Source of the DNA: an uncultured Pelagibacteraceae bacterium
GTDB lineage: Bacteria; Pseudomonadota; Alphaproteobacteria; Pelagibacterales; Pelagibacteraceae
Reading direction: 5' to 3'
DNA length: 64,000 bases
Assembly (NCBI GenBank): GCA_902586485.1
Contig: CACIHO010000001.1
Coordinates: 62,001 to 126,000 of the forward strand
Shown in pieces: positions 1-9,015 of this stretch. How positions within the stretch are numbered: the stretch's first letter is position 1; every line of letters starts with the position of its first letter. Under the pieces are notes generated by a model, which saw only the letters and a list, made by a program, of their open reading frames with translations, did no database searches and was not told the origin of the DNA. The translations under genes and the position numbers were made by a program.

Positions 1-13
1 CCCATAATAAATT

Positions 14-1372
14 TTAGCCTTTTACAACTTCTCTTGTATTTGCGTTAAAAGACTCTTTGAATGGAATATCCACAACTACAGCATCTACAGGTGTTCCTGG
101 AGTATCTGAGTATTTTTCTGGAAGATGAACTTTAAACTTAGTTCCAACTTTATTTTTTGGAAATCCATTAGGGTTTAAAGTTCCATCAAACGGAACGTAT
201 CCCATAGCAATATTGGTTTTCTTTTCAGGATGCCACCATGGTGAAGTAAGAAATCCAACTGGATCTCCACCACTTTCTGGTGATACAAGCCAAAAGTCTG
301 GCGCATAATCATCGATTGGTTTACCGCCTAACTCCATTCCAACTAATTGAAGTTTATATGGTTTTTTTCCAGCTTTAATATCTGCTCCCATTTTCTCTAA
401 AGCAGCTTTACCAACATAATCAGCTTTTTTATTCCATTCACCTTTACCAGATAATGAAACTTGATAACCTAAATTACATTGAAATGGATTATGTTGTTGA
501 TCCATGTCTTGCCCCCAAGAAAGAATACCTGCTTGTATTCTTCTATGGTGTGCAGGTGCAATCACCATCAATTTATGTTTTTTTCCTGCATCTAATACCG
601 CATTCCACATATCTTCAGCATATAAAGTAGCATTTCTTAAATATATCTCATAACCAGCTTCTCCTGAAAAACCAGATTGAGAAATTACACAACTTCTTCC
701 CCCAACTGTTGCTTCCGCTAATCCATAGAAAGGCATATTATCAAAATCAACTTGGTCACCACAAAGGTCTTGCATTAAAGCTTTTGACTTAGGACCTTGA
801 ATTTGTACTGGACATGCATCAATTTCTTCAATTGTACAATTAAATCTTCCATCTGCATTTACACCCTGTAAATACATTCCGATATCAGAGTCTGATAATG
901 AAAACCAAAATTCATCTTCTGAAATTCTTAAAAGAATTGGATCGTTTAAAACACCACCATAAGTATTACACAATATTACATATCTTGCTCTCATAGGAGA
1001 AATTTTTGTTGCGTCTCTAGTTATAACGTAGTCGGTAAATTTTTCTGCATCTGGACCTTTAACTCTTATTTGTCTTTCAACAGCCACGTTCCACATTGTT
1101 ACATGATTAACAATAGCGTCGTACTCAACCATTGCTCCACCATCTTCAGGTTTTACATAACCTCTTGGATGATAAATTCGATTGTATACTGTTGCTCTCC
1201 AACAACCAGCCTGCATTGATAAATGCCAATAAGGTGATTTTCTTACCCTTGTTGAAATTAGCATTTCAACTTTAGTTGGCCCACTTTGTCTTAAATTATA
1301 TGGTACTTCTCTATCTGATTGATCAACAGAAGTAACATGTTTTAGTTTAGTATAGTCAAATTCATTAGACAT
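14..1372 (-). CDS. GcvT-family tetrahydrofolate-dependent methyltransferase/demethylase
   Basis: A 452-residue protein of the glycine-cleavage T protein (aminomethyltransferase) fold. Folate-binding-type segments such as GYEIYLR (after GFSGEA) and a C-terminal barrel with GYVPF are visible. It is longer than GcvT (about 370 residues) and DmdA, and closer in length to THF-dependent O-demethylases such as LigM. It probably moves a methyl group from a small substrate to tetrahydrofolate in the cytoplasm. The start overlaps the end of the upstream MetF-like gene by 8 bases, and a GGAG lies just ahead of the ATG. Being last in the ProX-ProW-MetF run, it likely acts on the imported compound. The substrate cannot be read from sequence; family confidence is high, specificity low. 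Confidence 0.8.
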   Translation of the reverse strand: MSNEFDYTKLKHVTSVDQSDREVPYNLRQSGPTKVEMLISTRVRKSPYWHLSMQAGCWRATVYNRIYHPRGYVKPEDGGAMVEYDAIVNHVTMWNVAVERQIRVKGPDAEKFTDYVITRDATKISPMRARYVILCNTYGGVLNDPILLRISEDEFWFSLSDSDIGMYLQGVNADGRFNCTIEEIDACPVQIQGPKSKALMQDLCGDQVDFDNMPFYGLAEATVGGRSCVISQSGFSGEAGYEIYLRNATLYAEDMWNAVLDAGKKHKLMVIAPAHHRRIQAGILSWGQDMDQQHNPFQCNLGYQVSLSGKGEWNKKADYVGKAALEKMGADIKAGKKPYKLQLVGMELGGKPIDDYAPDFWLVSPESGGDPVGFLTSPWWHPEKKTNIAMGYVPFDGTLNPNGFPKNKVGTKFKVHLPEKYSDTPGTPVDAVVVDIPFKESFNANTREVVKG

Positions 1373-2093
1373 AACTATTCTCCTTCAACCACTTGTTAGT
1401 TTCCTTCAAGCCGCCGAATGTATAAATGTGGAAGTTATCAGTGTGCGATTTAACTTTCCCAATTAAATCATTAGGGTCTTTAGGTTTCAATAAATCTAAT
1501 GCCTTACTAAAATTAGATTTAAGAAAGTTTAAGGAATTTTTTGTCCCAACAATATTAGCAAATTTAATTAAACTAGATATTTTTAATGGCCCAGTAATTC
1601 CCACATGCACTGGTACGCTTTGCTTAGAAATAAAATCTATAATAGGCTGAGGATCTAGCAACCACTGTGTTACAATATAATCAGCATAAGGCTTTTTATC
1701 TATCATAGCTTTTTCTAAATCTGAGTCGGATATATCAGGACTCCCCTCGGGATGTCCAGCAATTCCTATTTTCATTTTTTCAAAATAACCTGTCTCTAAA
1801 AGTTGAAATGAACTATCAAATTTACCTGCTGGCTCTCTTCCACCTCCAATAATTAAGGCTTGCTTCACCCCTCCATCTTTGCATCTAGAGACGTAATCTT
1901 TTAGTTCTTTTTCATCATACATTGATCTAGCAGGAAAATGAGGCACAGGGTTAAATCCTTTTTTCACAAGCTCAACTGCTTTATCAGCAGTCTCTCTATA
2001 GTCACCTCCAGGTAGCATTGTAATGTATATGTCAGATAGTGCTGGTACCGTATCAACTTCAGTATTAGGACTTATTTCCAATGAAAAATTCAT
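1365..2093 (-). CDS. MetF-like methylenetetrahydrofolate reductase family protein
   Basis: A 242-residue protein resembling methylenetetrahydrofolate reductase (MetF family), shorter than the roughly 290-residue E. coli enzyme. Recognisable pieces are HFPARSM near residue 55, GIAGHPEGSP near 110 and the VTQWLLDP and GITGP segments. The family interconverts 5-methyl- and 5,10-methylene-THF with a flavin. It sits between the transporter permease and a GcvT-like methyltransferase and overlaps the latter by 8 bases, so I infer it oxidises the methyl-THF that the partner makes, as MetF does beside LigM in lignin-derived demethylation. A role in methionine synthesis is the alternative. Confidence 0.75.
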   Translation of the reverse strand: MNFSLEISPNTEVDTVPALSDIYITMLPGGDYRETADKAVELVKKGFNPVPHFPARSMYDEKELKDYVSRCKDGGVKQALIIGGGREPAGKFDSSFQLLETGYFEKMKIGIAGHPEGSPDISDSDLEKAMIDKKPYADYIVTQWLLDPQPIIDFISKQSVPVHVGITGPLKISSLIKFANIVGTKNSLNFLKSNFSKALDLLKPKDPNDLIGKVKSHTDNFHIYTFGGLKETNKWLKENSYV

Positions 2094-2152
2094 TATCTGA
2101 ATATTTATTTATTTTGATATACGTGTCTAGATAATTCGATGTAACAAAGTAT

Positions 2153-3040
2153 CTAGTGTTTTATCTGGCCTCTATGCTTTTGGATCCTTCTTCCGTATTC
2201 TTGGGTGACCCTATCAAAGACAATTGCTAGAGCTACTATTGCTAGCCCATTCATCATACCAAGAGCCAAATATTGGTTAGAAACAGCTCTTAATATTGGT
2301 ACTCCAAGACCTTTTACACCTATCATAGAAGCAATAACTACCATAGCTAGAGCCATCATTATGGTTTGGTTTACTCCAGCAAATACAGTTGGTAAAGCTA
2401 GTGGAATTTGAACAGATTTTAATTTTTGCGCTGTGGTCGCTCCAAAAGCTTCGCTAGCCTCTAAAGTTTCTTTGTCTACTTCTCTAATTCCAAGATTAGT
2501 TAACCTAATAATTGGAGGAACTGCATAGACACAAACAGCAATTAATCCTGGTACTTTTCCAATTCCTAACAACATTAATATAGGTATCAAATAAACAAAA
2601 CTAGGAATTGTTTGCATCATATCCAACACAGGAAGTATTGCTTTTTCAGCTCTAGAAGATCTAGCCATTATAATTCCTATTGGGATTCCAACAACAATAC
2701 AAATGATTGTACAAACGGTAATAATTGCAACTGTTGCCATGCAATCTTCCCACATTCCAAAATAACCAATTAATAAGAAAGCAATTCCACTTCCCAGAAC
2801 TAATTTCCAACTTCTTGAACCCAACCATGCTAACCCACAAATTATACCAATGACTATTATCCATGGAGTAGATAATAATAATTTTTCTAATGATACTAAA
2901 AAAAATAATAATGGATCAAAAAATGCTTCTATACTGTCTCCATATTCTCTCGAAAAATTTCTAAAAGCTAAGTCGATACCTTTTCTTAGCTCCATTTGGG
3001 ATCTTCTCCCAAGCTCTGGAAATTCAGTAAAAAATTCCAT
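2153..3040 (-). CDS. proW: Glycine betaine/proline-type ABC transporter permease (ProW/OpuAB)
   Basis: A 295-residue inner-membrane permease with about six to seven hydrophobic segments. The ABC-permease coupling loop is seen around residues 193-215 (EASEAFGATTAQKL followed by IPLALP). It matches the ProW/OpuAB family that moves quaternary amines such as glycine betaine, choline or proline betaine. It follows the ProX gene by 55 bases, with a stem-loop between them. No ATPase gene of the ProV type adjoins it in this window, so its energising subunit is either beyond base 1 or shared. Confidence is high for family and moderate for substrate. Confidence 0.88.
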   Translation of the reverse strand: MEFFTEFPELGRRSQMELRKGIDLAFRNFSREYGDSIEAFFDPLLFFLVSLEKLLLSTPWIIVIGIICGLAWLGSRSWKLVLGSGIAFLLIGYFGMWEDCMATVAIITVCTIICIVVGIPIGIIMARSSRAEKAILPVLDMMQTIPSFVYLIPILMLLGIGKVPGLIAVCVYAVPPIIRLTNLGIREVDKETLEASEAFGATTAQKLKSVQIPLALPTVFAGVNQTIMMALAMVVIASMIGVKGLGVPILRAVSNQYLALGMMNGLAIVALAIVFDRVTQEYGRRIQKHRGQIKH

Positions 3041-3056
3041 AAATAAAAAAATTGTT

Positions 3057-3081
3057 ACGAGCCTAAATAATATAGGCTCGT
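3057..3081 (-). terminator. Stem-loop between proX and proW
   Basis: A perfect 7-base-pair stem (ACGAGCC / GGCTCGT) with an 11-base AT loop lies immediately after the proX stop. On the minus strand it is followed, after five bases, by a run of seven T. It looks like a weak terminator or 3'-end stabiliser that would let the binding protein be made in excess over the permease. The fold is seen in sequence; the effect is inferred. Confidence 0.6.
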
Positions 3082-3095
3082 AATTTTAAGTTTAA

Positions 3096-4106
3096 TTATA
3101 AACTTTTCTTGATTTTTTTTGCTGCATCAGAAGACACCCATTTTGTCCAAACATCTTCATGCTTAATTAAAAACTCAACTGCAGCATCTGATCCTTTTGC
3201 TTGGTTGTCAGCCATGTAGACCAACATTCCATTCATAACTGTACCTGGATAAGTTCTTTTTTCAACATAACTAAGAACGTCTTTTCCCCCAGTTTTAGCA
3301 AAGTTAGCACTCACAATTGAGTTAACTTCAGATTTTGTCCATGCAGTTGGTTTTGGACTTGCACAATCTTGCTCAGCAAGAGTTATGCAATTATCCCAAT
3401 TATCTCTTCCTGCAAAAGGAACACCAAAATCAACCGGTTGTAAATTATACTTCCCAACCATTGAAGTAGGATTCCAATAATATCCAAACCATGGTTCACC
3501 TGAGTCTGATGCTTTAGCAATAGAACCATCTAAACCTGCAGCTGAACCTGGATCAATAAGTTTCCAGCCTTTTTTTTCCATCTCAAATGCTCTGTATAAA
3601 TTTGCATTTGCTAATTGACATCCCCAACCTGCTGGACATCCCATGAAAGCACCCTTAGATGGATCCTCTTTATCTGGAAATAAGTCTGGTCGTTCTAAAA
3701 TTTGAACAGCAGTCATACCTTTAAGTTCTGGATGTTTTTTTAAAGCTGCTGGGTTTAACCACCAACCTTCTCCAAGACCAGTAATTGGCGCTTTATTAGC
3801 AATAATTAATCTTTTTTCACTTACTGCTTTTTTTAAAGGAGTGTAAACAGCATTCGCCCACTGCTCAGGGTTCATGTCAGGTGTTCCTTTATCATTCATT
3901 GATGTGAATGTTGGCATAGTAGCACCAGGCACTAATTCTACGTCACATCCATATCCCTCCTCTAGAATGATTTTATCAACGTTTGCCATTAACTCGGCAG
4001 ATGCCCAGTTTTGTTCGGCTATAACTAATTTCCCACAAGCATTTGCAAAAGAATTCATACCAAACACTAAAAGCGCAGAAAATAGAATTGTTTTTAATTT
4101 TTTCAT
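3096..4106 (-). CDS. proX: Glycine betaine/choline/proline-type ABC substrate-binding protein (ProX/OpuAC)
   Basis: A 336-residue periplasmic binding protein. Residues 1-23 form a signal peptide ending in FANA, before a cysteine. The rest matches the OpuAC family, with many Trp/Tyr residues (for example WFGYYWNP and GEGWWLNP) of the sort that build cation-pi boxes around quaternary ammonium groups. Several cysteines (GCPAGWGC, NCITLAEQDC) suggest disulfides. It heads a minus-strand run with ProW, a MetF-like and a GcvT-like gene, so the ligand is probably a methylated amine or sulfonium that is then demethylated. The exact ligand is not determined by the sequence. Confidence 0.9.
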   Translation of the reverse strand: MKKLKTILFSALLVFGMNSFANACGKLVIAEQNWASAELMANVDKIILEEGYGCDVELVPGATMPTFTSMNDKGTPDMNPEQWANAVYTPLKKAVSEKRLIIANKAPITGLGEGWWLNPAALKKHPELKGMTAVQILERPDLFPDKEDPSKGAFMGCPAGWGCQLANANLYRAFEMEKKGWKLIDPGSAAGLDGSIAKASDSGEPWFGYYWNPTSMVGKYNLQPVDFGVPFAGRDNWDNCITLAEQDCASPKPTAWTKSEVNSIVSANFAKTGGKDVLSYVEKRTYPGTVMNGMLVYMADNQAKGSDAAVEFLIKHEDVWTKWVSSDAAKKIKKSL

Positions 4107-4379
4107 TATATCTCCGTTAATTAATTTAGAAAATCACTAGAACACATCGATGAAAATATTGCAAATATCTTTCAACTATCAGTTGTAGTTAAATTGTCTT
4201 TAAATGATATTTATTAAGATATACTGTTTTTTTATGAAATTTTCTGCAAATTTTTTTTTTAAAGAGTTTGTCTATATTTTAAATTGCAAAACTGTATTTC
4301 AACAAATCATTATAAGAGAATCTTAAAATTTTAGCGTTAATTAATTCCAACTTAAAAAGGAGGTTTAATAAAAGTTGAA
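4107..4379. promoter_or_regulatory. Divergent promoter region, proX / Rieske oxygenase
   Basis: A very AT-rich 273-base gap between two divergent transport/catabolic units, so it must carry promoters in both directions. I see a short palindrome CAACT-ATC-AGTTG at 4173-4185 and a TATACT-like box at 4220-4225 but no convincing -35 at proper spacing. AAGGAGG at 4357-4363 is a strong ribosome site, although it lies 16 bases ahead of the ATG at 4380, further than usual. I could not match a glycine or SAM riboswitch here. Confidence 0.45.
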
Positions 4380-5558
4380 ATGAAAAAATTATCTCAAATA
4401 CTCGATTTAAAAAAAATAAAAGTAGTAAATAAAAATATTCATAAAGCTCATGGATTACCAAATGAGTGTTATACCAATCACGATTATTTATCTATCGAGA
4501 GAAAAAAAATCTTTGAAAATAAATGGGTGGTAATTGGTGTTGGGAGCTCTGTACCAAATATTGGAGATGCAAAACCATTTGATTTGCTTGGAATTCCGCT
4601 AATTATTTTAAGAGATAAAAATAATAAAATAAAAGTTTTTCATAATGTTTGTAGTCATCGAGGTTTTAAGATCCTTCAGGAAAAATGTAAAATTAAAAAT
4701 GTGATTAGATGTCCATATCATTCTTGGTCCTATGACATGAGCGGCATGTTAATTGCAACACCACATATTGGTGGAATGAATAAACATAATTGTAATAAAT
4801 TTAGCAAATCAAAAAGTGGACTTAAGGAAGTAAAATCTTATATTTGGTTAGATTTAATTTTTGTTAATTTAAATAATAATGAAATTGATTTTGAAAAATA
4901 CATTAAACCTTTAAGTGATAGATGGAAAAAATTTTGGCCAACAAAGGATAGAAATTTGAATGTTTATTCAAAAGATTATGGTTATTTTAATTTAAACGCA
5001 AAATGTAATTGGAAGTTTGCAATAGAAAATTATTGTGAAAGTTATCATCTTCCTTGGGTTCATCCTGGATTAAACTCATACTCAAAAATCGATGATCATT
5101 ATCATATTCAAGGATTACCAAACCGTTTTGCTGGACAAGGCACTAAGGTTTATAATCCAAGGTTTAAAAATAATCTAAAATTTCCAACTTTTCCAAATTG
5201 GCCAAAAGATCAAGAACATATTGCTGAATATGTTGCTTTATTTCCAAATGTAATGCTTGGAATTCATAAAGATCATTTTTATGCCTACTGGTTAGAACCA
5301 GTAAACAATGAATACACAAAAGAACATATGGAAATTTATTATGTAGGTAATGAAGCAGCAAATTCGAGAAAATTTAAATCACTTAGAAAACAAAACTTTG
5401 AACTTTGGAGAGGAGTTCAAAGCGAAGATTTAAATATAATTGAAGGAATGCAAGATGGTAGAAAATCACCAACTTATAATGGAGGAAATTTTTCACCTGT
5501 GATGGATAATCCCACCCATCATTTCCACAAATGGGTTGCAAATAACTTGATGAAATGA
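4380..5558 (+). CDS. Rieske non-heme iron oxygenase, quaternary-amine type
   Basis: A 392-residue oxygenase alpha subunit. The Rieske [2Fe-2S] ligands are C91, H93, C111 and H114 (CSHRG and CPYHSW). The catalytic domain has H223 and H228 in ENYCESYHLPWVH, with D350 in QSEDLNIIEG as likely third iron ligand. The residue bridging the two metal centres is Glu220, not the Asp common in ring-hydroxylating dioxygenases; Glu is seen in carnitine oxygenase CntA-like enzymes. With BHMT and dimethylglycine dehydrogenase genes directly downstream (11-base gap), it most likely demethylates or hydroxylates a betaine or choline-like substrate. No reductase partner is adjacent. Choline monooxygenase, betaine monooxygenase (GbcA) or another betaine oxygenase are all possible. 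Confidence 0.82.
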   Translation: MKKLSQILDLKKIKVVNKNIHKAHGLPNECYTNHDYLSIERKKIFENKWVVIGVGSSVPNIGDAKPFDLLGIPLIILRDKNNKIKVFHNVCSHRGFKILQEKCKIKNVIRCPYHSWSYDMSGMLIATPHIGGMNKHNCNKFSKSKSGLKEVKSYIWLDLIFVNLNNNEIDFEKYIKPLSDRWKKFWPTKDRNLNVYSKDYGYFNLNAKCNWKFAIENYCESYHLPWVHPGLNSYSKIDDHYHIQGLPNRFAGQGTKVYNPRFKNNLKFPTFPNWPKDQEHIAEYVALFPNVMLGIHKDHFYAYWLEPVNNEYTKEHMEIYYVGNEAANSRKFKSLRKQNFELWRGVQSEDLNIIEGMQDGRKSPTYNGGNFSPVMDNPTHHFHKWVANNLMK

Positions 5559-5569
5559 AAGGATAAATT

Positions 5570-6610
5570 ATGAAAAAAGATTTAATTACTAGGTTAAATA
5601 ATGGACCAATAATGTGCGCAGAAGGATATCTTTTTGCAATGGAAAGAAGAGGTTATTTATCAGCAGGTCCGTTTGTTCCAGAAGTAGTTTTAGAACATCC
5701 AGAGGTAGTGACTCAGTTACATAGAGAATTTATTAGAGCAGGTTCGGATGTTGTCCAAGCATTTACATATTATGGACATAGAGAAAAACTGAGAATTATT
5801 GGTAAGGAAGACATGTTAGAGCCACTTCAAAAAAATGCTCTTAAGATAGCTAAAGATACTGCAAATGAATTTAAAGATTTGGACTTGATGGTTTGTGGAG
5901 ATGTAGCCAATACAAATATTTTTGATCCAGGAGATTCTAGTACTCATAAAGAGTGTCAAAAAATGTATGAAGAACAAATTGGTTGGGCAAAAGAAGCAGG
6001 AGTTGATTTTGTAATTGCAGAAACAATAAATTGGACAGAGGAAATGAAGTTAGCATTAAAAGCAATTAAAGATGCTGGACTTATTGCAGTTTGCAATTTT
6101 GCAATCCCAAGAGGAGACAAAACTAGAGAAGGTCATAGTGCTGAAGATGCTTGTAAAATGATGGAAGATTTAGGTGCCGATGTAGTTGGTTTAAATTGTT
6201 ATCGAGGACCTGAAATGACAATGAAATTATTAAAAAAAGTTAGAGAAAAAGTTTCATGTCATGTTGCTGGACTTCCAGTACCTTACAGAACAACAGAGGA
6301 AGAACCTGGGTTTTTAAATATAACTGATCATGGTTGTAATTGTATTCCTGGGGGCAATGCATTCCCAGTTGCTTTAGACAACTTGTTCTGTAACAGATTT
6401 GAAATGGCAGAATTTGCTAAGGATTGTGTTCAAAATAAAATAAATTTTATTGGTATTTGTTGTGGAGCAGAAGCTCACCATGTTAGAGAAATGTCAGTTG
6501 CAATTGGTAAAAAACCAATTTCAATGAAATACATGCCTGACATGAGTAAACATTTTCATCACGGTACTGATAAATCTTTAAAAAAAGTAAATAAGGAAAT
6601 TAAATATTAA
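5570..6610 (+). CDS. bhmT: Betaine-homocysteine S-methyltransferase family protein
   Basis: A 346-residue homocysteine S-methyltransferase. The zinc triad is visible: C210 in GLNCYRG and C297-C298 in GICCGAEAHH. This family transfers a methyl group from glycine betaine (or a related donor) to homocysteine, making methionine and dimethylglycine. The next gene, a dimethylglycine/sarcosine dehydrogenase, starts on the last base of its stop (TAATG), which supports betaine as donor. In a SAR11-type organism that relies on reduced sulfur, it would also supply methionine. The alternative donor is DMSP or S-methylmethionine. Confidence 0.85.
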   Translation: MKKDLITRLNNGPIMCAEGYLFAMERRGYLSAGPFVPEVVLEHPEVVTQLHREFIRAGSDVVQAFTYYGHREKLRIIGKEDMLEPLQKNALKIAKDTANEFKDLDLMVCGDVANTNIFDPGDSSTHKECQKMYEEQIGWAKEAGVDFVIAETINWTEEMKLALKAIKDAGLIAVCNFAIPRGDKTREGHSAEDACKMMEDLGADVVGLNCYRGPEMTMKLLKKVREKVSCHVAGLPVPYRTTEEEPGFLNITDHGCNCIPGGNAFPVALDNLFCNRFEMAEFAKDCVQNKINFIGICCGAEAHHVREMSVAIGKKPISMKYMPDMSKHFHHGTDKSLKKVNKEIKY

Positions 6611-9015
6611 TGGAAAAGCATGCGAAAGTAGTAATCATAGGAGGTGGCGTAGTAGGGTGTTCTATACTTTATCATTTATCTAAATTTGGATTAAAGGATT
6701 GTATCTTACTCGAAAGAAACGAGCTTACTTCTGGTTCATCTTGGCATGCCGCAGGAAATGTTCATGTGATTTCATCTGATCCAAATATCTCAAGGATGAT
6801 GGCCTACACAATAGGATTATATAAAGAAATAGAAAAAGAGTCTGGTCATTCTGTAGGGTTTAAACCTAGTGGTGGATTTTACTTAGCTTCAAATGAAGTG
6901 TGGGCTGATTATTTAAAGAGAGAAAGATCAAAAGCAAGATATATGGGGCTTGATCAAGAGTTTATTTCTCTTGAGGAAGTAAAAAAGAAAAATCCTTTAA
7001 TTGATCCATCAAGATACTTGCTAGCATTATGGGATCCTATTGATGGTGAAGTTGATCCATCAGGAGTTACTTACGCTTTTGCAAAAGCAGCAAAAGTTCA
7101 TGGTGGAAAATATTATACTCACACAGTTGTTAAGGATACGAAACAAAAAGAGGATGGAACTTGGGATGTCTTTACTAAAAAAGGAAATATCAATGCTGAA
7201 ATAGTAATTAATGCGGGTGGTTTGTGGGCAAGAGAAGTTGGACAATTAGCTGGTTTAAATCTTCCTGTACAACCAATGGAACATCATTATTTGATAACTG
7301 AACCTATTCCAGAAATTGAAGCGATGGGTGATCAAAGATTACCTATTGGAACAGATTTTGAGGGAAATATTTACTTTAGACAAGAAGGTAAGGGAATGTT
7401 GCTTGGAACTTATGAGCCAAAATCAACACCTTGGAAAGTTGAAGGTACACCAATGAATTTTGGTCATGAACTACTTGAACCAAAATTAGATAATATCGAA
7501 GATAGATTGGCAATTGGGTTTGAGAGAATGCCAGCATTAGAGCGGGCAGGAATAAAAAATATTGTTAATGGACCTTTTACTTTTGGTCCGGATGGAAGTC
7601 CTCTTATTGGTCCAGTACCAGGAATGAAAAATTATTGGGTTGCGGTTGGTGTCATGGCTGGATTTTGCCAAGGAGGTGGTGTTGGAAAATGTATTGCTGA
7701 GTGGATTATTGATGGGGAACCTTCCATTGATGTTTGGGCAATGGATGTTGCTAGATTTGGAGATTACGCTTCACCTCAATATGGAACAATAAAATCTTCA
7801 GAAAATTATGAACGAAGATTTATTATGACATTTCCAAATGAAACTTTACCAAAAGGAAGAAAACAAAAAACCACTGCATTATATGATCGTTTCTTAAATC
7901 AAGGTGCTGTTATGGGAGATAGTTTTGGATTGGAAAATGTTTTGTGGTTTGCAAATAATAAAGAGGATGCTCACGAAGAGCCTACTATTAAAAGATCGAG
8001 ATCTCACGATTATGTTTCAAAAGAAGTTATTAATGTAAGAGAGAATGTTGGTTTGATTGAAGTTGCAAATTTTTCAAAACACGAGTTTAAAGGTCCTGAT
8101 GCTAGAAAATTTTTAGATCACATAATGGCAGGAAGACTACCTAAGCCAGGAAGAATATCTTTATCCCCAATGTTGTCATATAGAGGAAAATTGTGTGGAG
8201 ATTTAACAGTAGCTTGTTTGGATGAAAATGAATTTATGGTATTTGGATCTGGAGCTGTTCAAGAAATGCATAAACGTTGGTTTGAAAGTCATTTAGATAA
8301 ATTTAATTTAAGTTATTCCAATAGATCTGATGAGTATCATGGTTTGTCTATTGCAGGACCTAACTCGAGGAAGGTTTTAGAAAAAATAGTAAGAGACGAT
8401 GTTTCAAATGAAAAATTTAAATTTAGAGACTCAAGAAGAATGTTTGTTGGGGGGGTTCCGGCGATAATTAATAGAATTTCATTTACTGGCGAACTCGGAT
8501 ATGAAATTTATGTTGCACCTCACTATCAATTAAAACTTTATGAAGAATTAATGGAAGCTGGAAAAGAATTTAATATTAAACCTTTTGGTGGGAGAGCATT
8601 AATGTCAATGAGATTAGAGAAAAATTGGGGAGCTTGGACATTAGATTATAGACCAGATTTTACTGCAAAAGAGACAGGCTTGGATGTGTTTATTGATTGG
8701 GATAAAGAGTTTATTGGTAAAGAAAGTGCACAAAAGGAAAATTCTTCAAATAAACTTATACCATTTATTGTTGAGACAAATGACATTGATGTAACAAATA
8801 ATGAAGCCGTGATGAATGGAGATCAAAGTATTGGTTATGTAACCTCAGGTGGTTTTGCTCATTTTGTAAATAAAAGTGTAGCGTTTACTTTTGTTGATCA
8901 AAAAAACATAAAATCTGAAAATAAAATTCAAGTAGAGATAAATGGAGATTTATTTAATTGTTCAATTATCAAAGAACCACTTTACGATCCAAGCGGTCAA
9001 AAAATGAGAAGCTAA
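6610..9015 (+). CDS. Dimethylglycine/sarcosine dehydrogenase, FAD and folate dependent (first copy)
   Basis: An 801-residue two-part enzyme. The N-terminal half is a D-amino-acid-oxidase-type flavoprotein with GGGVVG at residues 11-16 and SSWHAAG with H46, the position that binds FAD covalently in dimethylglycine and sarcosine dehydrogenases. The C-terminal half (from about 460) is a GcvT-like folate domain with GELGYEIYV. It oxidatively removes an N-methyl group, passes the one-carbon unit to THF and gives electrons to ETF. The upstream BHMT produces dimethylglycine, so this copy may be the dimethylglycine enzyme. A paralogue lies at 17987, and which acts on sarcosine is unresolved. Confidence 0.87.
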   Translation: MEKHAKVVIIGGGVVGCSILYHLSKFGLKDCILLERNELTSGSSWHAAGNVHVISSDPNISRMMAYTIGLYKEIEKESGHSVGFKPSGGFYLASNEVWADYLKRERSKARYMGLDQEFISLEEVKKKNPLIDPSRYLLALWDPIDGEVDPSGVTYAFAKAAKVHGGKYYTHTVVKDTKQKEDGTWDVFTKKGNINAEIVINAGGLWAREVGQLAGLNLPVQPMEHHYLITEPIPEIEAMGDQRLPIGTDFEGNIYFRQEGKGMLLGTYEPKSTPWKVEGTPMNFGHELLEPKLDNIEDRLAIGFERMPALERAGIKNIVNGPFTFGPDGSPLIGPVPGMKNYWVAVGVMAGFCQGGGVGKCIAEWIIDGEPSIDVWAMDVARFGDYASPQYGTIKSSENYERRFIMTFPNETLPKGRKQKTTALYDRFLNQGAVMGDSFGLENVLWFANNKEDAHEEPTIKRSRSHDYVSKEVINVRENVGLIEVANFSKHEFKGPDARKFLDHIMAGRLPKPGRISLSPMLSYRGKLCGDLTVACLDENEFMVFGSGAVQEMHKRWFESHLDKFNLSYSNRSDEYHGLSIAGPNSRKVLEKIVRDDVSNEKFKFRDSRRMFVGGVPAIINRISFTGELGYEIYVAPHYQLKLYEELMEAGKEFNIKPFGGRALMSMRLEKNWGAWTLDYRPDFTAKETGLDVFIDWDKEFIGKESAQKENSSNKLIPFIVETNDIDVTNNEAVMNGDQSIGYVTSGGFAHFVNKSVAFTFVDQKNIKSENKIQVEINGDLFNCSIIKEPLYDPSGQKMRS

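Noticed and set aside
4107-4379. Glycine or SAM (SAM-II/SAM-V) riboswitch ahead of the Rieske-BHMT operon
   Set aside because: These riboswitches occur in SAR11 near such genes, but I could not line up their conserved cores with this sequence. A covariance-model search would settle it.
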